Assembly: GCA_003427395.1 (NCBI GenBank)
Contig: BFEA01000081.1
Span: forward strand, 2,937,018 to 2,997,804
Length of the DNA: 60,787 nucleotides
Direction of reading: 5' to 3'
DNA from: Chara braunii
Lineage: Eukaryota > Streptophyta > Charophyceae > Charales > Characeae
Shown here piece by piece: positions 1-11,115 of this stretch; position 1 is the first letter of the stretch; every line of letters starts with the position of its first letter. Below the pieces are notes generated by a model. It was not told where the DNA came from. It worked only from the letters and a program-made list of their open reading frames with translations, and ran no database searches. The position numbers were made by a program, and so were the translations under genes.

Positions 1-660
1 GAAAGAGACAGATAGAGAGAACAACGCGGGAGAGAGAGATAGAGAGAACAGAGAGAGAACAGCGGGGGAGAGAGAGATAGAGAGAACAGAGAGAGAACAG
101 CGGGGAGAGAGAGATAGAGAGAACAGAGAGAGAACAACGGGGGAGAGAGAGAGAGAACAGCGGGGGAGAGAGAGATAGAGAGAACAGAGAGAGAACAGCG
201 GGGAGAGAGAGATAGAGAGAACAGAGAGAGAACAACAGGGGAGAGAGAGAGAGAACAGCGGGGGAGAGAGAGATAGAGAGAACAGAGAGAGAATAGCGGG
301 GAGAGAGAGATAGAGAGAACAGAGAGAGAACAGCGGGGGAAAAAGAAATAGAGAGAACAGAGAGAGAACAGCGGGGAGAGAGAGATAGAGAGAACAGAGA
401 TAGAACAACGGGGGAGAGAGAGATAGAGAGAACAGCGGGGGAGACAGAGATATAGAAAGTAGAGAGAGAACAGCGGGGGAGAGAGAGATAGAGAGAACAG
501 AGAGAGAACAACGGGGAGAGAGAGATAGAGAGAACAGAGAGAGAACAGCGGGGGAGAGAGAGAGAGAACAGCGGGGGAGAGAGAGATAGAGAGAACAGCG
601 GGGGAGAGAGAGATTCAGAGAACAGCGGGAAGGAGAGAGAGAGAGAAAGAGAGAGTAGGA
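1..660. repeat. Purine-rich minisatellite
   Basis: Tandem array of GA-rich units of about 38-40 bp, each joining GAGAGAGAGATAGAGAGAAC to a short GCGGGGGA spacer, with shorter variant units. The C+T-poor strand is continuous for 660 bp, and the array runs off the left edge, so its true length is unknown. No coding potential. Confidence 0.9.
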
Positions 661-699
661 TCAACCCCTGTTGCTGGCAGGAGATCATCATTAGTGCTG

Positions 700-826
700 G
701 CTCTCTGCAAATCAAGCCTGTTGAGTGGTCCGTTTGCTCTCTGAAAATCGGACCTGTTCATTGGACCGCTGGACATCTGATCGAGCCTGTTGATTTGGCT
801 CGCTGGCTCTCAGCAAATCGAGTGTG
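700..826. repeat. Degenerate ~36-bp tandem repeat
   Basis: About three and a half diverged units built on GCTCTCTGCAAATC followed by GCCTGTTGA and a TGGTCCG-like end. The units differ at many positions, so this is an old array. 827-1140 shows nothing else recognisable. Confidence 0.5.
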
Positions 827-1140
827 TGGAATGATCTATTCCCATTCTGTATCCTAGAGGCAAAACAGTCAACCCTCATGATCAGGCTCAATCTACAACT
901 GGCTCTGACCCCAGAAAACGGGGAAGTACTCATTGAACAAAATTACTCAAGAGAATTATGATCTGATAACGCTAGACTAAAGCGCTTCTGCGAGCAGGGG
1001 CAACAGATGATAATAAGACCCAACACCCTGTCGGTCGCTGAGGACCTCTGAAGCGGGCACGGCGAGTGACAGGCGCCATAGCCCTTGGCTTCAGCGAGCA
1101 ACAGGTAGCCCTCTCCGGGTTTCCTCACAACGGTCCGTGA

Positions 1141-1925
1141 GCGTCTCTCATCCGCCTCCTCGTCGGACGTGTCTGGCAGAGGTTGTAAGTGTGGTGGCAG
1201 GTGCGCGTACCCAGACCGCTCCGACGGCCTTCAATCTTTTGACGGGCTGTGCCCAGACCGCCGCCCACCCTGCTCCCCTGCCGACCTGCTGATCGCCTGC
1301 CGGCCCTCCATCCTGGCGTCGTTCTTCAAAGATCTCCTTCTGTGGCCACGTCGCGGGACGCTGCCGAGGATGCACACGTGGAAGACAACTAGGAGGAGGA
1401 GCAATAGGACGACCAGCACCAGCAGCGGCAACCTCCGAAAGACGTCGACCATGAAAGGCACGTGGACGACGCCAGCAGCTAGAAGACAACGGTGGATCTA
1501 TCACGTAACGGCGAGGGACAGTGCTGCAAACGCCTGAACGCAGCAAACGGCAAAAGCAGGGTAACGTATTCCGTCTGCGAAGACAGTGCGCAATCGCCCA
1601 GACAGGGGACGGTTGAAGTATTCGAATCTGCCGACCGTTGGGCGCCTTCCCGCTCGGGGCCAAGGGCAGCGACGCAAGACAGCCCCTTTTCGACGTTGCG
1701 GAGGCCGGCAGGCCGCCAAAGGGGACCGTTGGCAGACTATTCCATGACGCCGACCGTTGCCGATCGAAGATGTCCGTCCACGGGCGCCAGGAACAGCAGT
1801 GGTTCAGATGGTCGTCGAAAAATGTCGTCGAGAGAGCTGCTGACGACGCCCCGATTCTTCCGGATGCTTGACCTACGAGGGACCTCGGGAGGTCCCTTGA
1901 GGAACGCGTCGAAATGGCTGTAGCC
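1141..1925 (+). other. GC-rich segment, possible relic of an acidic protein; no gene called
   Basis: Overlapping open frames exist on both strands, as expected from high GC, and none resembles a known family. One plus frame around 1360-1500 reads as an acidic Glu/Asp/Gln-rich stretch broken only by TAG codons, which could be a decayed coding relic. I cannot assign a function and regard the longest minus-strand frame (1148-1966) as chance. Confidence 0.2.
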
Positions 1926-2052
1926 CGAGGAATCCCTGAGGAAATGTGTTCACATTTTTTTTCCAATTTCTTGCCCGAGGATAAGTGGAACGATCATTTC
2001 CGCGGGGGATTTACGCGCCCGAGGAGTGTGGAACGAGCCCCTTGGCTCTTGG
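1868..2052. mobile_element. Diverged Tourist-like MITE end
   Basis: The segment repeats CCCGAGGA several times and ends in GGAGTGTGGAACGAGCCCC. That differs at two positions from the 19-bp terminal inverted repeat of the complete MITE at 38976-39438. The left end is not recognisable, so this is a truncated or decayed relative. Confidence 0.45.
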
Positions 2053-2098
2053 GGCCGAGGTCGCCGGTTCGAATCCGTGCTCGAGCACGGGGGAGGAT
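2048..2098 (+). other. tRNA B-box-like sequence
   Basis: GCCGGTTCGAATCCGTGC matches the pol III B-box/T-arm pattern, but the T stem pairs imperfectly and no A box or acceptor stem is placed correctly. It is more likely a piece of a tRNA-derived repeat than a tRNA gene. Confidence 0.25.
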
Positions 2099-2221
2099 TC
2101 AGGCCCATGGAAGTGCGGATCCTTACAACAAAATACGCCATTCAGTAGTATTAGTCGGATCCGACCCTGAGAGTAGTGAAAAGCAAAAGAAACCAAAACA
2201 AAGACACAAACAGAGCCTGAC

Positions 2222-2380
2222 TGGTGAAAAGGAAGAACTGAGGTCCATGGTTTGGTTTAAATTGTTGTTGTTGTTTTGGACCGTAGATTCTGAGGATCAA
2301 NTGGTGAAAAGGAAGAACTGAGGTCCATGGTTTGGTTTAAATTGTTGTTGTTGTTTTGGACCGTAGATTCTGAGGATCAA
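2222..2380. repeat. Exact ~79-bp duplication around an N (probable assembly join)
   Basis: The sequence from TGGTGAAAAGGAAGAACTGA to GAGGATCAA occurs twice in direct orientation, separated only by one N at 2301. An exact repeat flanking a single N is typical of an unmerged contig overlap rather than biology. Confidence 0.8.
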
Positions 2381-3598
2381 CGGCTAGAAAAACAGATCGG
2401 GACGTTTCCACCTGAGGCACCGCAATTAAGCTGTACATGGTCCGCTGGAGACTTATACCAAATCTGGCCCTAATCTGGCTCGAAATACAGCTTTGATGAC
2501 CCTCTGCTGCTCTCAGACGAATAAGGTAGGCACACCTGAAGCTTGTTATTTTTTTTTGTTTTTCCCCCCCTTTTGTTGTGGAAGAGCCTGGAACCGTCTT
2601 CGGGTGGGTGGGTGGGAGGGAGCTAGAGTGCAAAAAGTGCAGGGGGGTGAGTGGGGGCAAAACACAGCCCTTTCAAATGTGTCACATTTCGATGGTGAGC
2701 AAGGATGCACCTAACCACCACCACCACCATTCCCCCATTCCCCCCCCCTCTCCCATCACCACACCCAAACAATTCTCTCGGTCTCCCTGGACCAGAAAAT
2801 TGGAGTCTTCCCTTCTCGAAAAAAAATAAAAATAAAAAAAAATTGGAGTCAGAAAGATTAGAGTTCTTCATGCATCTGGACAAGCTTAGGGAAGTTGTGT
2901 TTTTTTTTTTCCATCTAAAAGCACCTCTACTTTTCACAGGCAAAATGTTCCTACGCGGCCGTGTATGCACCGCTACCGTCGGCACTCGGCCTCCGCCGGT
3001 TTGTCTTTTATCGGCGCGCATCACAAATCTGCATCGGGAAAAAGAGCCTCGAAAGTACTGGTGGTTAAAACTTAAAAGTTATCTGTAAAAAAACTTCAAA
3101 GTTGATGCCAAAAGGGAAAAAAAAAAAAAAAAAAAAAAAGGTTCAGATGGGATTCCAAAATGAAGAAGAAGAAGAAAAAAGGAAAAGGAATCTGTAAACG
3201 CAACCGTCACTCATCATTATCATTATCCAAAAGCTCAGACAACCTGATCCAAAACCAAATCAATCTGAGGGAAGCATATATATCTATGAGGGGGTCCTCC
3301 TCAAGCACCACAGAAAAGATCCGGTTACAGGCAGGAACAATATATATCTAGCACCGCTTCTTTTTTTTTTTTCTTCTGAAACCAGTGTCGCTCCTACCCT
3401 GCACGCCCTGCTGGCGTCAGCAGCTTTAACTCTTTTTCAGGGAGTGTGCTTCCTGTTTGGGTGCGGAGGGTGAAAATTCACCAGCAAAACAGACACTGAG
3501 GTAGGACTAGGGGAGTAAAAAAAAAAAAAAAAAGGACTAGGGGAGTAGTAGCGGTGTGCCAGGGAGAATTGACTGGAGATGAAGGTTGGGAAGTAGTC

Positions 3599-3631
<33 letters not shown>

Positions 3632-3945
3632 NGACCGTATGTCCCAAAAAAAAAAAAAAGACAAAAAAAAAGGAAAGAAGGGCTCAAAAACACCACCATG
3701 GTTTCGAACAATTGTAGCCAGACAACCGCCCTCTAAAAAGCAAATACCCAAATGCCACTCCTTTCCTTCAAATATAATTCCACTTGTGCTCTTCCCAACA
3801 TCTGTTAAAATTCCAATGATACAGAGAAGGTCCGCGCATACCAAGACAGCACGTTGTCTACCAAGCTCTGAATTTGAATGTGATTGCGGTCAGATTCATC
3901 CAGGTTTTGGCCTTAGTTGCAGTAGTATACATTCAGGGAAGTGCT
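2381..3945. other. No gene; homopolymer-rich intergenic sequence
   Basis: Contains poly(A) at 3118-3139, poly(T) at 3604-3632 ending in an N, and many short A/T runs. No coding frame has recognisable motifs. The T-run/N/A-run at 3604-3660 may be another assembly join. Confidence 0.6.
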
Positions 3946-4176
3946 AGTGTGAGGGCATAGTAAGGGCTTACTCACACAAGCTTAGGGCCCTTTTGGCAAG
4001 ATGGCCAAATTTGCTATATAGTTTTGCAGTCACACTTTGCCTGCTCTTTGGGATTGGTGTGGCAAATGTCAGCTGCCTGCCTGCCTGCCTGCATGGCCAA
4101 GGGGTTGAGCAATTTGCCAGCACCCCTATAGATGGTGCCAAGTTCCTTTTTGGGGGGAAACTACGCGGGAGTCACA

Positions 4177-4238
4177 AAAAGAGTTTGAAAATACACTTCA
4201 GGCCCCAAAAAGAGTTTGAAAATACACTTCAGGCCCCT
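4177..4238. repeat. 31-bp tandem duplication
   Basis: Two adjacent exact copies of a unit beginning AAAAAGAGTTTGAAAATACA and ending CAGGCCCC. Confidence 0.9.
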
Positions 4239-4253
4239 TTCCCGGTCCTTTAA

Positions 4254-4709
4254 ACCGCCAGTACCTGGCCCATACATCGGCCGCGGGGCCTTCCCGTATA
4301 CGCCGCCTTTGCTTCCCGTGACAAACGGGGAGCATTCTTTGCCTCTGCTCCCAGAGAGACTGTAACGTTGCAAATTCGAATCATGTATCTGGCTTCACTT
4401 CTGCACGGAGTCATATGAATCTTAGGGCAATCACGCTCAGATGCTGGTTTCCCGTTTCCCCCTTTTTCCCCCTTTTTGTTTTCTTTTTGGAAGAAGATCG
4501 TTCATGGTTGAATGCTCCCGTGAGTGGAAACAAGAAAACGACGGCCTGTTTGCGTTCCATCTGCTCGCAGCAGGTCCAGCACAAGGGGCAGTACCTGCTT
4601 GCAGCAGCAGATGTCCCGTATTTTTTCCCACTCCCCGCAGACTCGGCAAAAATTGGCGCGCAGGGCATATTCAGGCTCGGCTTCAATAGCTGGGCGAGGT
4701 ACTGGTGGT
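4254..4709. mobile_element. TTAA-target inverted-repeat MITE (TTAA-1)
   Basis: The element starts ACCGCCAGTACCT and ends AGGTACTGGTGGT, an imperfect inverted terminal repeat, and is bordered by TTAA at 4250-4253 and 4710-4713. The left end belongs to subtype Q (CATACATCGGCCGCGGGGCC follows) and the right end to subtype P (CAGCTATTGAAGCCGAGCC on the other strand). The same P/Q pair occurs at 21057-22567. TTAA duplication is characteristic of piggyBac-type transposition. No transposase is encoded, so it would depend on one in trans. Confidence 0.65.
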
Positions 4710-4713
4710 TTAA

Positions 4714-5827
4714 CGGAAAGTTGTTTTTGCCGCTGTTGGGAAATTGCAAGTTTTGGCCTGTTCCTAAATTTTTTTATTTTTTTTTTCAATAACAAAGTGG
4801 GGCCCGCGTCCCTTATATTTCAATGCCAGGAATCGGGCCTGGCATCCCTTACAAAAAGTTCCGCGGTCCTGATTTGGGGCGAGACATCACCGGTCAAGCC
4901 CAAGAACTGGACCGCTACACACCTCAAACCCTAGGCACAAAGCAAACATCGTAATCCCAAACCAGAATTATGATCTAAAACAAAATTTAACAAATTCCTA
5001 ATCTAAAACAAAATTAAGAAAAAATGTTTAAACCAACCCTAAACAGCGTTATCCCATGTCGCCTAATGCGACGAAAAAAGTCCAAACCAGATAGAACACC
5101 ATATATCCTACACAGCTATGAAAAGCCAAATAAACGAATACCATGATGAAATTCTAGGAGGATCCTACAAACACCTACACACTAACCCTGATCACACTGG
5201 CACTTCGAGGAATGTATCCAGCCATTTTCACGGCCGAATCCGTGTTTGCAGGACGTTGGGGGCATTGCCTTCTCCCATTCTCTTACCCTGTGTGACTGTG
5301 AAACACAGCAAAATGGCAAAATGGGTTTAACCTAGCCAATGCGACAACTTTTGCTGTTCTGCTACCCACGTGCGAGTCACCCGCAGCGAGTGTGCCCTCA
5401 CACTACTGTCTTTCCCTGATCATATAATGGATGTGCGTTGTAAAAGAATACAACTTAAAGGTTGCTTTCTACTCGAATACAACACACACGTGTTCAATTC
5501 GAAGACTCCTAGTATTCGACGCATATGCGTTCTATTCGAATCATCAATAAACAAAAACAAAAACTTGAATATAAAGCATATGCGTTATGTTCCCGGGAAG
5601 ACAATAGCACTTTCCGCATCTGACAGCAATTATGACATGACCTGAATTAATCTGGCCGTAATCATGTTCAGATCATTGTTGAAAAAGTCTTAGTGTGAAT
5701 ACGCCCTGAGTATGCCCTCAGCATGGCCTTTGTCCTGGTATGACAAACAAAGAAAATGCTCCTACCAGTGCCCCCAACACACCCGCACCCGATGTTGTCC
5801 TGCCCCCCCTTACACACACAAAAAAAG
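4714..5827. other. No gene seen
   Basis: AT-rich non-coding sequence with short internal repeats: CTAAAACAAAATT twice near 4975-5012, and GCATATGCGTT near 5520 and 5577. No frame shows a domain. Confidence 0.5.
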
Positions 5828-6130
5828 GATTTTTTTGAAATGCCCCTCCAGCTTCCATCTATTTGCGGTATGCCCCTCTGACGGCCGACGAACCCTGTTG
5901 TGCCCCTGGGGCCTCTGAAGTTTCCTGCATGTCCCTGTCAGTGAGGGGTGCAACTTTCCAGCATGCCCCTGTGGCTGTTGGTGGCACTTGAGCCGTTCCC
6001 CTGGCCCTGGGAGGGGAGCTACTGGGGCATACTGGAAATTTGGAATCAGTACCTGTAGGAGCATATTGAACATATTTCAGGCCCAAACAACGCCAGGGAT
6101 TTTTCGGAAACTTCAATCGCTTGAGAGGGA
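5828..6130. repeat. GGGGCAT-periodic dispersed repeat, rearranged copy (family G)
   Basis: Contains repeated GGGGCAT or its complement every 30-45 bp. The left part (5830-5890) is the reverse complement of the unit at 8430-8515 and 47820-47900. The right part (about 6010-6115) matches 47700-47805 in direct orientation. Relative to the 47.7-kb copy, one half is therefore inverted. Confidence 0.6.
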
Positions 6131-7774
6131 TGTGACGCGCCAGCTTCCGGACCTGCGCCATCTTCTGATCCCTCCCCCCCACCTCTCTTTTTCAAATTTT
6201 GGTGTTCTTGCAAACAGGCCGACAGGGCCTCTTTTTGTATTTCCATGAATTAATGTACATTGTTCGTAATCAGGGAGGCCCGTCCTTCTCTGGACTTTCG
6301 TCATTTCTGGATCTGTTTTTGGGAATTTCATCTTTTACGATTCGGGAAATGCATGGGAATTACGCGCGTCTTAGCGAGCGCGCTAGGAATTTGGGTCGAC
6401 AGTTAGGAATTCCGGAATGAGCGGAACCTGATATGTCCTTTCTTGTGCACGAATGTTCTCGACTTCGTCTTGGAAAACTCCGGGAATTTTCGTAGGAATC
6501 TGAATAGGTATAGGACTTTTTCCCTCGCTTGCTTTACGCGCGGATATGGTGCTTGTCAATTTTGAATTAGTTGTAACTGTTTCGGTGCCCTTCTTGCCTT
6601 CGCGTCGGCGCCATGCATGAGAACCTCCCCTCCTCGCTTCCCTTGCTACCTTCGACACTCTCTTCTTCGCGCTCATGCTCCTTCTTTCTCTGTAACCGTT
6701 TTCCATCTCTCCTTCCCCTCGTGCGCCTTTTCTCTTTCTTGATTGTCTGAATCTTGGTTTCGTTTCTCGCTATCCCTCGCGCTCTTCTTCTTCCCACTCT
6801 AATCCTCGCGCCGAAATACTTTGTCGACTCCCTCTTTCTTCCCTCTAGCCAAGGATACACGCCGTGTAAGAAGGAAATTCCTCATACATGACGATTCTCA
6901 TTGGCCACGACTGGGCGCTGAAGGATCGACATGACTTTCGACGGATGATTATCCACGAACTTCCCCCTACCCCTCCTTACCTTAGTCCTAACCCTTCCTA
7001 GTGTCTATCTCATTTTCCGCAGCCATAAATTCTGCAACCACTCCCGAAAATCTCTCTCTCAACTCATCTGCCGGCTTCCGGGAAGCAGTGGCTAGAGGGT
7101 GTGTGTGAAGGGCGAGTCGAAGAATCCTGACGGGCTGACTTTAGTCTTGTCAGCTGTGCGCTGGATTGTCTGCCGGATTGTGGGATCCGGGCCAGATTGT
7201 GCAGAGACTAAGTTGGCGGGGTGACGATCGCTACGGTGGATTAGCACGTGACGGTCGAGATCGTCCGTGCTTATGAGAGATTCGAATCGAGAGTTGAGTG
7301 AATGCATGGTCTGCGGCCATGGTGGAATCTTATAGCGGAAGCGCCTCTCTTTTTTTGTCCTTCGAGCGTGATTTCTGATCACTCGGCTTCTAAGCCGGGA
7401 TTTCCCTTGACAAGATCGTCGGTCATTCTGTGATTGCTTTCTACTCTTTCCTCCCCTCTAATCTGTGTCTATTCTCCCTCACTCTCTCCTTCTGTTATGT
7501 TTGTTATAATGGATGGATTACAGTAACTTTGCTTCTCTCACTCTGATGTGCGCATTCAGTGAGTTGTATTAGAGAGTTTGTTGTAACATGGCTAAGAAGA
7601 TGATTGGCTGATCAAATGGATGATCTGGCTACTTAGAGTGTCGAACAGATGATGTATGATTAGGAATAATTTTTGCTTTGTTGCCATGTGGACTGATGGC
7701 CCCAACCCGACCGGGCGCCAACATCCCGTACCTCTGTCGCGCCCCTTCCCGTACAACGAGGAAATGATACGTGT
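6131..7774. other. No gene called
   Basis: Mixed composition with many short frames on both strands. The minus frames at 6383-6860 are Arg/Lys/Glu-rich low-complexity translations of pyrimidine-rich DNA. No domain, splice-bounded exon or repeat end was recognised. Confidence 0.4.
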
Positions 7775-8194
7775 ATGCGAGTGATCGGCGGACGCTACTA
7801 CTTTCCTCCCGAAACTCGGTGTTCGAAATTCGCCAATGCAGGTTTTGTTATTGTTGATACACACTTTCCACGCTGTTCGTTGTTGTTGCCATTTAACGAG
7901 TTGATCGTCGTCTCGTGGACGGCAATGGAGCCTCATTGGCCTAACACTCTGTGCAGCGATTGTCACCGCTTTGAGCGTTATCAGGCCAAGGGTTTTCACT
8001 ACCGCACATGTGGCGAAGACGAGCACAAGGAGAGGGTTGCTCGATTGAAATCCTCCACGTCGGATTTTGAGTTGTGTACCGAGCACAGACGAGACCTCAT
8101 CCGCAAACGGGATACCACGTGTGTCCCCGCCCCTTTTCACGCGAAACGAAGAGCGACGGCTCGCTGGGAAGTTCAGCGATACTTTTTGGATTGA
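7775..8194 (+). CDS. Hypothetical 139-residue ORF, unsupported
   Basis: An open frame with scattered Cys/His pairs (CSDC near residue 60, RTCGEDEH near 78, LCTEH near 100) that could hint at a metal-binding segment, but the spacing fits no family I know. A longer frame on the opposite strand (8245-7592) overlaps completely, so at most one is real. No poly(A) signal, intron or repeat context favours either. Its right end lies just before a family G repeat. Treat as possible but unproven coding sequence; a chance frame is equally likely. Confidence 0.2.
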   Translation: MRVIGGRYYFPPETRCSKFANAGFVIVDTHFPRCSLLLPFNELIVVSWTAMEPHWPNTLCSDCHRFERYQAKGFHYRTCGEDEHKERVARLKSSTSDFELCTEHRRDLIRKRDTTCVPAPFHAKRRATARWEVQRYFLD

Positions 8195-8419
8195 ATTTCC
8201 CCTAGGCGTGAGTCTCGCGTGTGCCTTTTTCTCCCTTAAACCCATGCGGCGACGAACCTCCTTCTTACTAAGGTCGGACCAACACGGGGGATTTCAGTTC
8301 TGTCTGTGTCCCCACACTCAATTTCTTCCAAAAATCCTTGGCACACCCCATCTTCGCTGTCTTCCCGGGGCCCTTTCGCGAACCCTTACACTCCGATCGG
8401 GAAGCGGCGCAGGGCGTGA

Positions 8420-8525
8420 GGTTGAGCGTCACAAGGATGCGCCAGGGTAAGTCGGCCGTCGGAAGGGCATACCGCAAATAAATGGAAATCGGAGGGGCAT
8501 TTCAAAAACATCTCCCCCCCCCCCC
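8420..8525 (+). repeat. Family G repeat fragment
   Basis: GGTAAGTCGGCCGT followed by AGGGCATACCGCAAATAAAT and GAGGGGCATTTC matches the 47.8-kb copy closely in the same orientation. It ends in a C-run at 8513-8526. Confidence 0.65.
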
Positions 8526-8595
8526 CAACCTCTTTTTCCCTCCAAGGCTCCGAAGCTGATCTCTTCTGTGTGGCAATAAAAGAAGGAAGAGGATT

Positions 8596-9015
8596 TGTTG
8601 GCTTGCCCAATGGTTACCCAACTTTGGCAATGGTGGGACGCTGCCTTTCACTCCCTCACAAGACTGCATGTCCCGTGGGACTTGGGTATCCTGCTGCTTG
8701 GCAATAAACTCCCCTCGCAGCCTGAAAGATCCCCTTTTGCATCCAATCTTTTCTCGTATATGAGATTGCGGGTCCTTATGCTGGCATGGAGAGCCTGATG
8801 CTCCTTTGAAAGAAAAGAATGTCTGTTCGGACGGCAACAAGCCCAGCAAGTAATAGAAGAGGAAATCAAGTCCCACACTTATGCGGCCTGGAAAAAATGT
8901 ACACAAGGCTACCGGGAGGAAAAGGATCATATAGTCAAAGAATCTCTTAAGGAAGCTTACTTCCATCTCTGGCAGGACTTGTATAAAATATATGCAGAGC
9001 TGGATACTGACCTTA
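8596..9015 (+). pseudogene. LINE-E ORF2 C-terminus (zf-RVT region), broken
   Basis: Begins inside the zinc-knuckle segment. LLACP stands where L1-type proteins have the last Cys of the zf-RVT pattern, followed by QLWQWWDAAF, a Trp-rich stretch typical of this domain in plant LINEs. The frame continues through LLLGNKL and YMRLRVLMLAWRA, stops near 8796, and resumes in another frame (KECLFGRQQAQQVIEEE, from about 8810) to about 9015. At least one frameshift and the missing RT make it non-functional. The 5' truncation coincides with the TSD, so the insertion was dead on arrival. Confidence 0.6.
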
Positions 9016-10212
9016 ACATTCGGTGGAAGCATTGGAGGAGTACAGAGCCATCTTGGCAAAGAAGACCCTACCACTGCTTTTTGGTCCCCTACCTGCAACC
9101 CAACTTCGTGCTGGTAGTGTGATTTCCCCCGGACCACCCCGGCAACATAGGCTCCTGCTGTCGCTTTCCCGTGGACATGTCGCAGTCTCGGTCCCATCCT
9201 TCCCTCCTTCCCTCCCGCCCCCCTTCTTTTCCCCTTCTTTTCCCCTTCTTTTCCCCACCCTTAACTTGCTGCATAACACAACGCTCCGAGGTATCAGCAC
9301 CCACAACCTCAACACTTGGGAAAAGATGGGACTGAGAATGACCGGCAAAGAGAGGCGACGACAGGCAATGGACTGCTCACGAGACACAACAATGAGGGAG
9401 AAGAATGGAAGACAATTGGCAACGAAGGACAGGAAGGGAGTGATACTAGAAAAAACGGTGGGCAAACTTGGTGCAAAGATGCGCTGAAGGGAGAGAGGTG
9501 TACCTCAGGATGCGCAGCCACGGCCCTCCCCTTTCAGTCCGTGAAAAGGACATTGAAGCTGCCCCTCTTCAATGCCTCAGCTTCCATCTTAAAGCTACCT
9601 TGACTGCAACTACGACGAAGGATTGATGGGACGGTGAAACTTCGTGAAACTTGGAAGGATGGCAGCACTCGATCACAAGGGTGGCTGGAATGATAACGGC
9701 GGGACATGCAGTGCGGGTCTTCCTCAGGCAATTGTACAAGGATAAGCACAATCCTCTACCATCGGCTCTAGTTATGTGCAGGTTTCGAGAGGGTAAAGGT
9801 TTAAAAGGATTAGAAGCTGAGATAAATAGGCATAATCCTCCCTCAAATGACGGGAGCTCTAGTACACTACACTGCATTGCATCGCTAATCATCTCTGGGC
9901 AAATCTCCATGTAATCCTCAAATCCGCAAATCTTTAGACATCAAGCATATGTCAAGCATGATAATGCATGGGATAGGCCAGGGTATAGGGTTTAAAGGGT
10001 TCTTAAAGGGTTTTCACAATGTCAGGCAATAAAACAACTAGTAGTGGGGCTGCTGAACACGGCTGAGTTAACAGGTAGCGGGCGCTCCAAGAAGGGATGG
10101 GTGTTTATGGCATCTCCATGGGACGATGGAGTCCCGGTTTAGTAAGACAAATAACCACAGCCCTAGGAAACAATGACCAACAAGTATAAGAGGTACTACA
10201 AGATGTATCAAT

Positions 10213-10264
10213 GGGACACTGAACCCGGTTTTCAGCAGGTGTAGTTCCCCACCAATAGATGGAG
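10213..10264 (+). repeat. Shared LINE 3' tail, double hairpin (LINE-E copy)
   Basis: GGGACACTGAACCCGG then TTTTCAGCAGGTGTAGTTCC then CCACCAATAGATGGAG. The consensus from other copies forms GCTGG/CCAGC and GCTCC/GGAGC stems. Here the first stem has two substitutions. Confidence 0.85.
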
Positions 10265-10609
10265 TCGCTCTATCGACAAGCCCTTAATCCTGGTGGGTCT
10301 CGTACCACTGCTAGGATAGAGGGATGGCACAAGGGCTTTCAAAAAAAAAAAAGAAAAAAAAAAGGAAGAGGATTGCTCTCTTTTGGTTTTCGATTTTGCC
10401 TGGCGCGTCAGCCTTCTTTTTTTTTTTTTTGAAGAAAACATCCTGTGGAAGCCTGCGGTCCTGTGGTGGTAACATAACCAACATGATCGAGGCACCTGTT
10501 TATTTTTTCTCATTGAGAACGATTGAGAACCATTGAAGAAATTCAAGAGTCTGAGAACTATTAAGAACTATTAAGAAATATCAAAGGCTGAGAAGATAGG
10601 AAAATTTTG

Positions 10610-10905
10610 AATGACTGAGAAAATTACTATGCCAAACCTTCAGAGGTCCTACAAATGCTCAAAAGCCTGTGTATCCCTAGCAACCTTTCTAAAACTCTCC
10701 AAACCTGTCTTACTCCCTGCCGGGCTCTTCCAGGCCTCACACCCCCACCCTGCTGGGTTACAGGGCAAAACGACTCACCCCAGCTCCGGCCAGCGTCGTC
10801 CAGCAACCCTTGGTTGTCCCCTTGGAATGCCCACCCCGCACCTGGGTGGATGACTCCAATCTATTGGTGGGGAGTAGCACCTGCTTGAAACCGGGTCCAG
10901 CGTCA
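10610..10905 (-). repeat. LX-related fragment ending in the shared tail
   Basis: The minus strand carries the tail hairpins (10854-10904; GACGCTGGACCCGGTTTCAA start). Adjacent CTGGGTTACAGGGCAAAACG resembles the degenerate repeats of LX-3 near 28.9-29.1 kb. No poly(A) follows, so the 3' end is lost. Confidence 0.5.
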
Positions 10906-10946
10906 GTTATAAACAGAATGAGTGTAATGAAGCAACAGAACAATGA

Positions 10947-11115
10947 GGGGCTCGTTAGACACTCCTTGGTGCGTCTTCAGGGTCGAAGGAAGTTTCGTTT
11001 GGGGTTTTGAAGGAAATTCCCGCCGTCTTTCCACCTATCCTTCGGGTGGTCTCCCAGAATGATTCCTTTTGGCCCTGGGCGACGATTTTCATAATATTTT
11101 AGTCAGTCGCGGGAG
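10947..11115. mobile_element. Truncated Tourist-like MITE
   Basis: Starts with GGGGCTCGTTAGACACTCC, identical over all 19 bp to the TIR of the MITE at 38976. It shares internal motifs TTTCCACCTATCCTTCGGG and GATTTTCATA with it. The opposite TIR is missing. Confidence 0.6.

Larger units (their letters stand above)
3946..5404. mobile_element. Candidate TIR element carrying a nested TTAA MITE
   Basis: AGTGTGAGGGCA at 3946-3957 is matched in inverted orientation by TGCCCTCACACT at 5393-5404. The left end also folds on itself (GTGTGAG near 3948 with CTCACAC near 3972). No clear target-site duplication is visible, so the call rests on the 12-bp TIR. The interior is non-coding and contains the 456-bp TTAA element at 4254-4709. 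Confidence 0.35.
8596..10361 (+). mobile_element. LINE-E: 5'-truncated L1-type LINE with 13-bp TSD
   Basis: Bordered by a perfect 13-bp direct repeat AAGGAAGAGGATT at 8583-8595 and 10362-10374, and ending in an A-rich tail (10341-10361). Those are the hallmarks of target-primed reverse transcription. The first codons belong to the C-terminal zf-RVT region of an L1-clade ORF2. The 3' end carries the shared double-hairpin tail at 10213-10264, then a short third hairpin (TCCTGGTGGG..CCACTGCTAGGA-like) and poly(A). The tail and TSD together define this insertion exactly. Confidence 0.85.

Noticed and set aside
1148-1966. 272-residue minus-strand frame
   Set aside because: High GC keeps several overlapping frames open on both strands; the translation has no recognisable composition or motif.
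7592-8245. 217-residue minus-strand frame
   Set aside because: No domain, overlaps another frame on the opposite strand, and its end reads into repeat sequence.
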